Notes under the pieces: generated by a model
The model's database searches: none
The model's input: only the letters and a program-made list of their open reading frames with translations
What the model was told of the DNA's origin: nothing
NCBI RefSeq assembly: GCF_003293745.1
Contig: NZ_PTLZ01000001.1
Span: forward strand, 62,001 to 126,000
Reading direction: 5' to 3'
Origin: Herminiimonas fonticola
GTDB lineage: Bacteria > Pseudomonadota > Gammaproteobacteria > Burkholderiales > Burkholderiaceae_D
DNA: 64,000 nt
Shown: in pieces, positions 1-8,464 of the stretch
How the letters are laid out: the number at the start of each line of letters is the position of its first letter
Position numbering within the stretch: the stretch's first letter is position 1
Made by a program: the position numbers and the translations under genes

Positions 1-24
1 TTTTGGACAATTTCTTTTATTCAA

Positions 25-978
25 TTACGAATTCCACGCTTCAGCCTGTTTTTCCAACGCATCAACAAACATCGCAGCGACATCGAAACCGGTTTGCTCC
101 CTGATTTCCTGGAAGCAGGTCGGGCTGGTCACGTTTAATTCGGTCATGTAATCACCAATTGCGTCCAATCCTACCAGTAACAAGCCTCTTTTTAAAAGGA
201 TGGGCGCCAGGGCTTCACCGATTTCGCGATCGCGCGCCGATATTTCACGTGCCACGCCCACACCGCCGACTGCGAGATTACCGCGAATTTCCGTTCCTTG
301 CGGAATGCGCGCCAGGCAATACGGCACGACTTGCCCACCTATCAACAGGATGCGTTTGTCGCCTTCGGTGATTTCTGGAATGTAACGCTGCACCATGATG
401 GTTTGACGTCCATTATCCGTCAGCGTCTCGATGATGGAACCGAGGTTGAGTGCATCGTCTTTTACGCGAAAAATCCCGGCACCGCCCATGCCGTCCAGCG
501 GCTTCAGGATGATGTCGCGATGTTCGCCGTGAAAAGCCTTGATGCGCGTCGTATCGCTGCTTACCAAGGTCGGCGCTATGTATTGCGGAAATTGTGCAAT
601 CGCGAGTTTTTCATTGAAGCTGCGTATCGCTTCCGGCTTGTTGAAGATGCGCGCGCCTTGTTGCTGCGCCAGCTCCAGCAAATAAGTCGCGTAAATGTAT
701 TCCATATTGAAAGGCGGATCGGTACGCTCCAGAATCGCATCGAAGGCCGTCAATTCCTGCGCAATCGGCGCATCCAGGCGATACCAATCATTGTTGTCAC
801 CGGTCAGCGTGACACGCGAAATATTCGCCACCACTTTACCGGCTTCAAACGCCATATCCTTGTGCTGGAATACATGGATCTCATGCCCGCGACGCGCGGC
901 CTCCGCCATCATCGCGTACGTGCTGTCTTTATAAATCTTGAAGCCATCCAGCGGATCACATGCGAAAGCTATTTTCAT
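25..978 (-). CDS. gshB: Glutathione synthase
   Basis: Cytosolic ATP-grasp ligase that joins gamma-glutamylcysteine and glycine to make glutathione. The 317-residue product has the family's usual length. It opens with MKIAFACDPLDGFKIYKDST, typical of prokaryotic GshB, and carries the ATP-grasp stretch ILKPLDGMGGAGIFRV and the C-terminal GLDAIGDYMTELNVTSPTCF. An in-frame start three codons upstream exists, but the ATG at 978 aligns with the family's N terminus. It lies 126 bases downstream of gshA on the same strand, so the two steps of glutathione synthesis are probably co-expressed. No terminator is visible in the 24 bases left of the stop. Confidence 0.96.
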   Translation of the reverse strand: MKIAFACDPLDGFKIYKDSTYAMMAEAARRGHEIHVFQHKDMAFEAGKVVANISRVTLTGDNNDWYRLDAPIAQELTAFDAILERTDPPFNMEYIYATYLLELAQQQGARIFNKPEAIRSFNEKLAIAQFPQYIAPTLVSSDTTRIKAFHGEHRDIILKPLDGMGGAGIFRVKDDALNLGSIIETLTDNGRQTIMVQRYIPEITEGDKRILLIGGQVVPYCLARIPQGTEIRGNLAVGGVGVAREISARDREIGEALAPILLKRGLLLVGLDAIGDYMTELNVTSPTCFQEIREQTGFDVAAMFVDALEKQAEAWNS

Positions 979-1104
979 CCTGCACACCCTGAAAGATCAT
1001 CTTGTCGCAGCATATGCTCGACAAGTTTTAATTTTGTGAAACCATTGCAGCGCAATTGAACAAGCACATGAATGACTAAGCCAACAGCGCTGGGCTGCAA
1101 TGCC

Positions 1105-2403
1105 TTAATACACTTCCGGATTCGGATCGGTTTTTTCCATTTCCAGCGACGCTGCCAGCAAAGCCAGGCGCGCTACGACACCGTACATGTAAAAACGATT
1201 CGGTGCAGCGGTACCTGGTTTGGCTTGGTAATCCGGCAAGGCATGTTGATGTGCAAACGCCAAGGGTACGAAATGTGCGCCCGGCGCATTCAGGTTTTCG
1301 TGATTGCCGCGCTCGGCGTGCACGCGATAGAAGCCACCCACCACATAGCGATCAATCATGTAGACGACAGGTTCGGCCACCGACTCATTGATGTGTTCGA
1401 AAGTTGGCACGCCCTCCTGAATCATGACGTCGGTAACTTCGAGACCATCCTTGACGACTGCCATCTTGTTGCGCTGCTTGCGGTTCAAATCCTTGACTTC
1501 GCTTGCATCGTGCACGGTCATGATGCCCATACCGTAGGTACCGGCATCCGCCTTGATGACCACGAATGGTTTTTCCTTGATGCCGTATTCCTTGTATTTC
1601 TTGCGCATCTTGGCGAGCAGGGTGTCGACATTGGAAGCGAGGCAATCGGTGCCTACATTTTCATTGAAATTAACGCCTTCGCATTTCATGAAATACGGAT
1701 TCAGCATCCACGGATCGACGTCTATCATCTTCGCAAATTTCTTCACCACTTCATCATAGGCGGCAAAGTGATTGGTCTTGCGACGCACAGCCCAGCCAGC
1801 ATGCAAAGGCGGCAACAGATTTTGTTCGTGGATGTTTTCCAGTATCGACGGCAAACCGGAGGACAAATCGTTATTCAGCAGAATTGTGCATGGGTCGAAG
1901 TTTTTAAGACCCACACGCCTACCGTTGTGCGAGCGCTCCAGTGGCTCCAGCGTCAAGGTCGTACCATCGGGCAGCTCGATAGGTGTTGGCCCGGTTACAT
2001 CCGGCGACAAGGAGCCTAGGCGCACATTCAAACCAGTTTGGCGGAATATCTGCATCAGGCGCGCGATATTTTGCAGATAGAAGGTATTGCGTGTATGACC
2101 CTCCGGGATCAGCAATAGATTCTTGGCATCGGGACAATACTTTTCAATCGCTGCCATTGCCGATTGCACCGCCAAAGGCAGCATTTCCGGCGAAAGATTG
2201 TTAAACCCACCAGGGAACAAATTGGTATCGACAGGTGCCAGCTTGAAGCCGGCATTGCGCAGATCGACTGAGCAATAAAAAGGCGGCGTGTGCTCTTGCC
2301 ATTCCAGCCGGAACCAGCGTTCGATGGCTGGGGTGGCGGTGAGAATCTTTTTCTCAAGGTCGAGCAACGGACCGTTCAAGGCCGTGACGAGATGCGGAAC
2401 CAT
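1105..2403 (-). CDS. gshA: Glutamate-cysteine ligase, proteobacterial ATP-grasp-like type
   Basis: First enzyme of glutathione synthesis, making gamma-glutamylcysteine from glutamate and cysteine. At 432 residues it matches the beta/alphaproteobacterial GshA family rather than the longer enterobacterial type. Recognisable stretches are the N-terminal MVPHLVTALNGPLLDLEKKI, a central FVVIKADAGTYGMGIMTVHD that looks like an ATP-grasp loop, and a C-terminal GVVARLALLAASLEMEKTDP. It is followed by gshB, which completes the pathway. The ATG at 2403 is the only good start at the family N terminus. The call rests on motif memory, but the neighbour gshB supports it strongly. Confidence 0.93.
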   Translation of the reverse strand: MVPHLVTALNGPLLDLEKKILTATPAIERWFRLEWQEHTPPFYCSVDLRNAGFKLAPVDTNLFPGGFNNLSPEMLPLAVQSAMAAIEKYCPDAKNLLLIPEGHTRNTFYLQNIARLMQIFRQTGLNVRLGSLSPDVTGPTPIELPDGTTLTLEPLERSHNGRRVGLKNFDPCTILLNNDLSSGLPSILENIHEQNLLPPLHAGWAVRRKTNHFAAYDEVVKKFAKMIDVDPWMLNPYFMKCEGVNFNENVGTDCLASNVDTLLAKMRKKYKEYGIKEKPFVVIKADAGTYGMGIMTVHDASEVKDLNRKQRNKMAVVKDGLEVTDVMIQEGVPTFEHINESVAEPVVYMIDRYVVGGFYRVHAERGNHENLNAPGAHFVPLAFAHQHALPDYQAKPGTAAPNRFYMYGVVARLALLAASLEMEKTDPNPEVY

Positions 2404-2544
2404 ATAAACCTTTTTGCTGAACTATCGTTAATTGACGCTGATTTTAAACGGGAAACGCCGATTGCGCCCTTGGCTCGGCAAGCTTATCCGCTCAATTTGG
2501 CATACCTAGATTAGGGCTGAAGGGCAATTTTAAAGGCCCAAATG

Positions 2545-2575
2545 AAAAAAGCGCCTCACGAGGAGGCGCTTTTGA
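2545..2575 (-). terminator. Rho-independent terminator of the glnK-amtB operon
   Basis: Stem AAAAGCGCCTC (2547-2557) pairs with GAGGCGCTTTT (2563-2573) around a 5-base loop. Read on the minus strand, the stem is followed by a run of Ts. It lies about 30 bases past the amtB stop. Confidence 0.88.
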
Positions 2576-2605
2576 ATCCCGCTTGCGCGGGTCAGGAGAA
2601 ACAGA

Positions 2606-4129
2606 TTACGAGTGGTAAGCCGACTCGCCGTGGCTGGTGATGTCCAGACCTTCGCGCTCTTCTTCTTCTGGAACACGCAGACCGATAACCAAGTCAACCA
2701 GTTTGAAGGCGATGAATGCAACGACAGCCGACCAGATTACTGTGGTGATCACGCCTTGGGTTTGAATCCAGACTTGACCCATGATCGAGTAATCAGGAGC
2801 AACAGCGTTAGCAACATAGTCATAGATGCCGGAACCGCCGAGTGCTGGATCAGCAAATACACCGGTCAGAATCGCACCGAGAATACCGCCAACGCCATGC
2901 ACGCCGAACACGTCAAGTGAGTCATCTGCGCCCAACAAGCGTTTCAGACCATTCACACCCCACAGGCAGACGATACCAGCCAGCAGACCGATTACCAATG
3001 CACCCATTGGGCCGACGAAACCGGCAGCAGGTGTAATCGCAACCAGACCAGCAACAGCACCGGATGCAGCACCCAGCATCGAAGGTTTGCCTTTAGCCAT
3101 CCATTCGCCGAAGGTCCAGGTGCAAACTGCAGCAGCTGTAGCCAACAAAGTATTGACGATTGCCAAAGCCGACAGGCCGTTTGCTTCGAGACCGGAGCCA
3201 GCGTTGAAACCGAACCAGCCCACCCACAGCAAGGAAGCACCAATCATGGTCATGGTCAGCGAATGAGGAGCCATCGATTCTTTACCGTAACCAACACGTT
3301 TGCCGATAACGTATGCACCGACCAAGCCTGCGATAGCAGCATTGATGTGAACCACGGTACCGCCAGCGAAGTCGAGTGCGCCTTTTTGGAACAACCAGCC
3401 TGATACAGAGGTAGCAGCTTCAGCAGCGGCAGCATCTGTGTAAGCATCAGGACCAGGCCAGAACCAGACCATGTGAGCCATAGGCAGGTACGAGAACGTG
3501 AACCACAGAACCATGAACAACAGGACAGCGGAGAATTTCACACGTTCTGCGAACGCACCGACGATCAGGCCGCAAGTGATGGCTGCAAACGTAGCCTGGA
3601 AAGCGACAAAGCTGAACTCAGGAATCACGACGCCTTTGCTGAAGGTAGCAGCGACTGTTTCAGCCGTGATGCCTTTCAGGAACAAGCGATCGAATCCACC
3701 AATGAATGCGCCGCCTTGTGTGAATGCCAGCGAGTAGCCGTACACACACCACAACACCACGATCACCGAGAACACCATGAAGACTTGCATCAACACGGAC
3801 AGCATATTTTTCGAGCGAACCAAGCCGCCGTAAAACAATGCCAAGCCAGGGATCGACATCATGATCACGAGGATGGTTGCAATCGACATCCACGCCACGT
3901 CGCCTTTATTCGGCACAAGTGCCGGTGCGGCGGCTGGCGCTTCTGCTGGTGCAGCTGCGGCCGCTGCTGGAGCAGGCGCTGCTGCCGGTGCTGCAGCGGC
4001 TGGCGCCGCTACTGCTTCAGTCGTGGCCGGAGCGGCCGCTTCTTCAGCAATGACCGGTGCCGAAAAACCTACGGCAACCAACAAAGCACCAGTTGCCAGG
4101 GCGCTTGCGAATATTTTTTTGATACTCAT
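2606..4129 (-). CDS. amtB: Ammonium transporter AmtB with Ala/Pro-rich N-terminal linker
   Basis: Inner-membrane ammonium channel of the Amt/Mep/Rh family, 507 residues. A signal peptide (about residues 1-28, ending near FSAPVIAEE) is followed by roughly 50 residues rich in alanine and proline, then the 11-helix channel starting near DVAWMSIATILVIMMSIPG. Family stretches include LALFYGGLVRSKN, VAFQATFAAITCGLIVGAFA, and GGTVVHINAAIAGLVGAYVI with its pore histidine; FGVHGVGGILGAILTGVFA holds the second pore histidine. The open frame extends 51 codons upstream through glnK in another phase. The ATG at 4129 is preferred because it begins the signal peptide and sits 10 bases after the glnK stop. 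GlnK normally blocks this channel when nitrogen is plentiful. Confidence 0.96.
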   Translation of the reverse strand: MSIKKIFASALATGALLVAVGFSAPVIAEEAAAPATTEAVAAPAAAAPAAAPAPAAAAAAPAEAPAAAPALVPNKGDVAWMSIATILVIMMSIPGLALFYGGLVRSKNMLSVLMQVFMVFSVIVVLWCVYGYSLAFTQGGAFIGGFDRLFLKGITAETVAATFSKGVVIPEFSFVAFQATFAAITCGLIVGAFAERVKFSAVLLFMVLWFTFSYLPMAHMVWFWPGPDAYTDAAAAEAATSVSGWLFQKGALDFAGGTVVHINAAIAGLVGAYVIGKRVGYGKESMAPHSLTMTMIGASLLWVGWFGFNAGSGLEANGLSALAIVNTLLATAAAVCTWTFGEWMAKGKPSMLGAASGAVAGLVAITPAAGFVGPMGALVIGLLAGIVCLWGVNGLKRLLGADDSLDVFGVHGVGGILGAILTGVFADPALGGSGIYDYVANAVAPDYSIMGQVWIQTQGVITTVIWSAVVAFIAFKLVDLVIGLRVPEEEEREGLDITSHGESAYHS

Positions 4130-4139
4130 CTGATTCCCC

Positions 4140-4487
<348 letters not shown>

Positions 4488-4503
4488 TTACGTTATTTTT
4501 AGA

Positions 4504-5241
4504 TTAGAAAGCTTTGGAGATCGACAAAACTGCTGTTGTTTCGCCCAGTTTTTTAGTTTTGCCAGCGCCGTTTGTCGCCGAGTAGAACGATTTGTCTGCG
4601 TCAGTACCAACTACAGCCAGGCCGATAGTTGCAAATCCGAAGTCACGCGCAAGGCTGACTTTGTAATCAGTGTAATCAGCATTGTTTACATTCTTGACGT
4701 TTTGATGGCCAACATGGAAGCCCAGAGTTGTTTTATCCATCACTTCGAAGTTAGCATTCAATTCGAGGTAATCTGAACCATCGGAATTAGGTGCACCGAA
4801 GAAATCAGAAACTGCATTGCTGTATTTCAAAGTGAACCATTTATAGGTACCGGCAACATACAGTTCGGTTGTATTGTATTTTTGACCGCCAGAGATTTGA
4901 GCACCTGGGTAGTAGTAGTACAAAGCGCCAACATCAGCTGTGAAATCTGGAGTGATCGCGAATTTGTAGCCTGCGTACAGATCCATTTCGATCGAGCCAC
5001 CTGTGAACGAATTACTGCTCACGTTCGAGTTCCAGTTACCGACGTAGAAGCCGCTAGAATGTGAATAGTCGAACCCGCCTTGAATTGTTGGTTCTTTAAA
5101 GGTTTGCGAAATACCACGGAAACGGTAATCTGTTGCTACAGTCACATTACCTGTGAACGAGTGTTCTGGAGTAGCTTCTTGTGCGTTAGCAATACCAGCA
5201 AATGCACCCATTACAGCAACTGCAAGAATCAGTTTTTTCAT
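4504..5241 (-). CDS. TorF-family putative outer-membrane porin
   Basis: A 245-residue outer-membrane beta-barrel candidate. It starts with a signal peptide (MKKLILAVAVMGAFAGIANA), followed by alternating aromatic and polar strands such as TGNVTVATDYRFRGISQTF and ends in phenylalanine (SISKAF), as expected for barrel assembly. This matches the family of proteobacterial barrel proteins often found beside glnK-amtB. It is the first gene of the operon, 25 bases before glnK, so it may help ammonium or another nitrogen compound cross the outer membrane (inference). The ATG at 5241 starts the signal peptide. The open frame extends 11 codons further, without a better start. The sigma-54 promoter is about 50 bases upstream. 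Confidence 0.85.
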   Translation of the reverse strand: MKKLILAVAVMGAFAGIANAQEATPEHSFTGNVTVATDYRFRGISQTFKEPTIQGGFDYSHSSGFYVGNWNSNVSSNSFTGGSIEMDLYAGYKFAITPDFTADVGALYYYYPGAQISGGQKYNTTELYVAGTYKWFTLKYSNAVSDFFGAPNSDGSDYLELNANFEVMDKTTLGFHVGHQNVKNVNNADYTDYKVSLARDFGFATIGLAVVGTDADKSFYSATNGAGKTKKLGETTAVLSISKAF

Positions 5242-5300
5242 GATATTCCCTTTGAAGTTAAATATAGAAACCAAAATTGGTTGTCCTCAGGCATACATTT

Positions 5301-5316
5301 AGCAGGACTCATGCCA
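5301..5316 (-). promoter_or_regulatory. Sigma-54 (-24/-12) promoter for porin-glnK-amtB
   Basis: On the minus strand the sequence reads TGGCATGAGTCCTGCT. It matches TGGCAC-N5-TTGCT at 14 of the informative spacing positions: the invariant GG and GC are exactly 10 bases apart. Transcription would start near 5290, giving a leader of about 50 bases before the ATG at 5241. Confidence 0.72.
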
Positions 5317-5396
5317 GCTTTTTTAGCTAGAATGTATTATCATTTTTACTATTAATCCTTACCCAATACTATTTTCTTAACCGTTCAAAAGTCACT

Positions 5397-5445
5397 TGCG
5401 CACCCTTCTAGCGCATATGAACATAAATTGCACCTGATTGGTGCC
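5397..5445 (-). promoter_or_regulatory. NtrC-type enhancer: one strong and one weak dyad
   Basis: TGCACC-TGATT-GGTGCC at 5429-5445 fits the NtrC operator pattern TGCACY-N5-RGTGCA with one mismatch. A weaker dyad TGCGC-N9-GCGCA lies at 5397-5415. The two centres are 31 bases apart, three helical turns. The strong site is about 145 bases upstream of the predicted sigma-54 start, a usual enhancer distance. Confidence 0.62.
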
Positions 5446-5471
5446 AAATAAACACTCTTTGCGAGGAAAAA

Positions 5472-5711
5472 ATGGAAAAGCCTAATTTTTTTAACGATAT
5501 GCAAGACAAAATCAATCAGGTTTTGGAGAACTCGCCCGTTAAAGACATTGAAAAAAATGTAAAAGCGATGATGAGCCAGGGATTTTCCAAGCTGGATCTG
5601 GTCACGCGTGAAGAGTTCGATGTACAGGCTGAAGTGCTGGCTACTACCCGCGCCAAACTGGAAGCACTCGAAGCGCAAGTAACTGCACTGGAAGCACAGT
5701 TGAAAAAATAA
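5472..5711 (+). CDS. ubiK: Ubiquinone biosynthesis accessory factor UbiK (BMFP/YqiC family)
   Basis: A 79-residue small helical protein with the family pattern: an amphipathic N terminus (MEKPNFFNDMQDKINQVLEN) and a C-terminal coiled coil (about residues 48-78) rich in leucine, glutamate and alanine. In gammaproteobacteria UbiK helps the Ubi complex in ubiquinone synthesis; that role is transferred by homology. The ATG at 5472 follows an AGGAAAA ribosome-binding stretch. It is divergent from the porin-glnK-amtB operon, so the region between holds both promoters. Confidence 0.88.
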   Translation: MEKPNFFNDMQDKINQVLENSPVKDIEKNVKAMMSQGFSKLDLVTREEFDVQAEVLATTRAKLEALEAQVTALEAQLKK

Positions 5712-5878
5712 GAACGATAGACCGACTCCGGCAAAGCGCAGCTCGCATTTTTCCGATACCAACTATATAGATGCGTGCAAACACAGACTTGCTTCCAAGC
5801 GTTTTAGCTGCCGGCCATCGATTTATTTTCATATTTCACCGGGAAACCGGCACTGATATTCCAACAGCAGGGGGCACC

Positions 5879-6238
5879 ATGCGTATGAGCGACGAAGAGT
5901 ACTTCCGCAGTTGCGTGTCTCAAGAGCGTCATCTGGCGCAGTTGCGAGGGCATCACAACATCGAAGAGTTCTATGAAAGCGCCGGCTCTTTATGGGAAAA
6001 CACCCAGGTTTTGCCCAAATGGACGCGCGACTGGAAAGCTTGCGGACCATTGATTGCAGAATATGCACTGGCCATCAGCTATCAAGACCTTCCCGATGAT
6101 CCACACGGCAAGGCAATTCATATAGGCACCACGATTGTGCATATTTCGGATCACCCGACCCAAGATCAGGCAATGAGATATGCAATCGTCAAAGCGGCCA
6201 TTGCTCATCTGGAACACGCCAAGCACTGCAAACACTGA
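5879..6238 (+). CDS. Conserved-looking hypothetical protein
   Basis: A 119-residue soluble protein I do not recognise. It has no signal peptide or membrane segment and is rich in histidine, with a C terminus ending EHAKHCKH. The ATG at 5879 follows a GGGGG stretch that could serve as ribosome-binding site and starts MRMSDEEYF; the open frame extends 36 codons upstream, but that part has poor coding character. An alternative ATG lies two codons in. It sits between ubiK and comM on the same strand, 41 bases before comM. Function unknown; a nucleic-acid or metal-related role would be a guess. Confidence 0.6.
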   Translation: MRMSDEEYFRSCVSQERHLAQLRGHHNIEEFYESAGSLWENTQVLPKWTRDWKACGPLIAEYALAISYQDLPDDPHGKAIHIGTTIVHISDHPTQDQAMRYAIVKAAIAHLEHAKHCKH

Positions 6239-6279
6239 TTACAGCATCCGCTGAACCGCAGTAAATTCCAGGGAGCAAC

Positions 6280-7803
6280 ATGAGCCTAGCCGTTTTGACG
6301 AGTCGTGCGTTGGCAGGAATGCAAGCGCCTGAAGTAACGGTAGAGGTTCATCTGGCCAACGGCCTTCCATCTTTTACGATTGTCGGCTTGCCTGAAACCG
6401 AGGTAAAAGAATCGAAGGATCGTGTGCGGGCGGCTTTGCAGAATGCAGGCTTTGAATTTCCATCAAGAAGAATAACGGTCAATCTGGCACCTGCGGACTT
6501 ACCGAAGGAAAGCGGCCGTTTCGATTTACCCATCGCGCTCGGCATATTAGCCGCGTCAGGCAAAATGCCAGCCGATGCATTAGCGTCGTATGAATTTGCC
6601 GGTGAATTATCTCTGTCCGGAGAATTGCGCCCTATCCGTGGCGCACTGGCAATGACGTTTGCGATGCATCGCAGCAGCGATAAAAACGGCAAGCAACGTG
6701 CCTTCATTTTGCCGCGCATGAATGCAGATGAAGCCGCATTAGTGCGTGACGTCACGATTTTTCCTGCTGATTCGTTATTGCAGGTTTGCGCACACTTCGC
6801 CGCCACGGATCCGGATGCGCGTTTGACGCGCCATATCGCGACACCGACCAGCGCAAGACCGAACTATCCTGATCTGGCAGATGTAAAAGGCCAGGCACAA
6901 GCAAAGCGCGCACTGGAAGTCGCCGCAGCTGGCTCACATAGTTTACTTATGGTGGGCCCGCCGGGGACCGGCAAGTCGATGTTGGCAGCGCGTTTCGCTG
7001 GCATTTTGCCGCCGATGACAGATGATGAAGCTTTGGAGTCAGCCGCAGTTCAATCTCTAACCAGCGGTTTTACTACTGCACGCTGGAAGGTCAGGCCATT
7101 TCGTTCGCCGCACCATACAGCTTCTGGCGTTGCACTGGTTGGTGGTGGAGGTACGCCACGTCCGGGAGAAATTTCGCTGGCACATCGAGGGGTACTCTTC
7201 CTCGACGAATTGCCTGAATTCAGTCGCACCGTGCTGGAAGTTTTACGTGAACCGCTAGAGTCTGGACAAATCACTATTTCACGTGCCGCACGACAAGCGG
7301 ATTTCCCTGCGAGATTCCAATTGATCGCCGCCATGAATCCGTGCCCGTGTGGTTACCTTGGCCATCCGTCGAACAAATGTCGTTGCACACCCGATGTGAT
7401 TGCACGTTATCAAGGAAAAATTTCCGGCCCTTTGCTTGATCGTATCGACATGCAAATTCAAGTCGGCGCCCTCGCGCATGAAGACTTGCTCAAGCAATCG
7501 ACAGGTGAATCGTCAGAGCATGTCGCAGCACGCGTTGCGCATGCATCGGCACGCCAGCTATCGCGACAAGGCAAACACAATAATTTGTTATCCAACAGCG
7601 AAATGGACAACCATTGCAAACCGGATGCGGCCGGCGAGCAGTTGTTGCGCACAGCGATGACGCGCTTGAATTGGTCGGCCCGCGCCTATCATCGCGTATT
7701 GAAAGTCGCACGCACGATTGCGGACCTCGACGACACATCAACAATCAAGCAAGCGCACGTGGCGGAAGCGATTCAGTATCGACGTGCATTGCGCGAACAA
7801 TAA
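6280..7803 (+). CDS. comM: YifB/ComM family Mg-chelatase-like AAA+ ATPase
   Basis: A 507-residue AAA+ helicase. In naturally competent bacteria ComM drives branch migration during integration of transformed DNA. An N-terminal ChlI-type domain (LonC-like fold, start MSLAVLTSRALAGMQAPEV) precedes the Mg-chelatase ATPase domain. Visible motifs are Walker A GPPGTGKSMLA near residue 226, Walker B GVLFLDELPEF near 308, and a Cys cluster (NPCPCGYLG...NKCRC) typical of the family. The C-terminal sensor/helical domain ends IQYRRALREQ. A GGGAGC stretch precedes the ATG. It is convergent with the next gene, with only 3 bases between the stops. With dprA in the same window this suggests a transformation recombination capacity, although both genes are also common in non-competent species. 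Confidence 0.95.
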   Translation: MSLAVLTSRALAGMQAPEVTVEVHLANGLPSFTIVGLPETEVKESKDRVRAALQNAGFEFPSRRITVNLAPADLPKESGRFDLPIALGILAASGKMPADALASYEFAGELSLSGELRPIRGALAMTFAMHRSSDKNGKQRAFILPRMNADEAALVRDVTIFPADSLLQVCAHFAATDPDARLTRHIATPTSARPNYPDLADVKGQAQAKRALEVAAAGSHSLLMVGPPGTGKSMLAARFAGILPPMTDDEALESAAVQSLTSGFTTARWKVRPFRSPHHTASGVALVGGGGTPRPGEISLAHRGVLFLDELPEFSRTVLEVLREPLESGQITISRAARQADFPARFQLIAAMNPCPCGYLGHPSNKCRCTPDVIARYQGKISGPLLDRIDMQIQVGALAHEDLLKQSTGESSEHVAARVAHASARQLSRQGKHNNLLSNSEMDNHCKPDAAGEQLLRTAMTRLNWSARAYHRVLKVARTIADLDDTSTIKQAHVAEAIQYRRALREQ

Positions 7804-7806
7804 ATT

Positions 7807-8106
7807 TTAAGGTGCATCGACAATTTCAGGCTCGCCATTTGGATAAGGGTGCAGACAATATACTTTCCCCGTCTTGCCCTTCATGTGCGCTTGCGGCCAG
7901 ACGCCCTTGATCTTGTACAGAATGGTATTTGAAAAAAGTAGCGGCCCTTCAACCACCCTGGCTTTTTTCAGCTCACTCTTCTTCAAACAGGCATGAGCCG
8001 TCGTATCGTATAGAACCTGCCATGCATCGGGGGACGATGCCGACGCAGATCCAACCATACTCAATGCTGCGAAGATAAAAGCACTGCCAGTGATAATTCG
8101 TCGCAT
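7807..8106 (-). CDS. Small exported hypothetical protein
   Basis: A 99-residue protein with a clear signal peptide (MRRIITGSAFIFAALSMVGSASA) and a short mature part containing two cysteines (ACLKK, VYCLHPYP) that could form a disulfide in the periplasm. I do not recognise the family. The open frame extends 47 codons upstream, but the ATG at 8106 begins the signal peptide. Convergent with comM. Confidence 0.6.
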   Translation of the reverse strand: MRRIITGSAFIFAALSMVGSASASSPDAWQVLYDTTAHACLKKSELKKARVVEGPLLFSNTILYKIKGVWPQAHMKGKTGKVYCLHPYPNGEPEIVDAP

Positions 8107-8179
8107 GGTGAATATCCTTTCGCCGACACACTCAACAATCTTGCATTCATATCCGACACCAGCGATTAGCCAGGCATTT

Positions 8180-8425
8180 TCATGCTGCCGGAATGATGCT
8201 CGTTTCATACAAGCCAGCCAGCGGCTTTTTTTTCTTGGCCCATGCAACTGCTTCCTGCGCTTCTGCCAGCGTCATCACGGATGCCTTTTCGCGATTGCGA
8301 ATAAAAGACACTCCTTCGAAAACACCTTCCTTGCTGCGCATGGCTTTCGCATAAACGGGTAAATCTTTTTCGCCCGCGTTCATTTTGCGTTGCTGGACGA
8401 TATAAGCTTGATTGGTTTCAGTCAT
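8180..8425 (-). CDS. Small hypothetical protein
   Basis: An 81-residue soluble, charged protein (start MTETNQAYIVQQRKMNAGEK). No signal peptide or membrane helix. The amino-acid composition looks like a real gene and the ATG at 8425 is well placed, but I do not recognise the family. It lies between the exported small protein and the exonuclease, all on the minus strand. Confidence 0.5.
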   Translation of the reverse strand: MTETNQAYIVQQRKMNAGEKDLPVYAKAMRSKEGVFEGVSFIRNREKASVMTLAEAQEAVAWAKKKKPLAGLYETSIIPAA

Positions 8426-8464
8426 AAATTTTGATTTCAAAAATAGTGAAGTATGTGCTTTGCA

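Noticed and set aside
1072-2019. Plus-strand open frame of 315 codons opposite gshA
   Set aside because: Antisense to a clear gshA and histidine/cysteine-rich as typical of shadow frames.
5429-5450. Second sigma-54 promoter candidate TGGCACCAATCAGGTGCA on the minus strand
   Set aside because: The GG and GC elements are 12 bases apart instead of 10; the sequence is better explained as the NtrC-type dyad.
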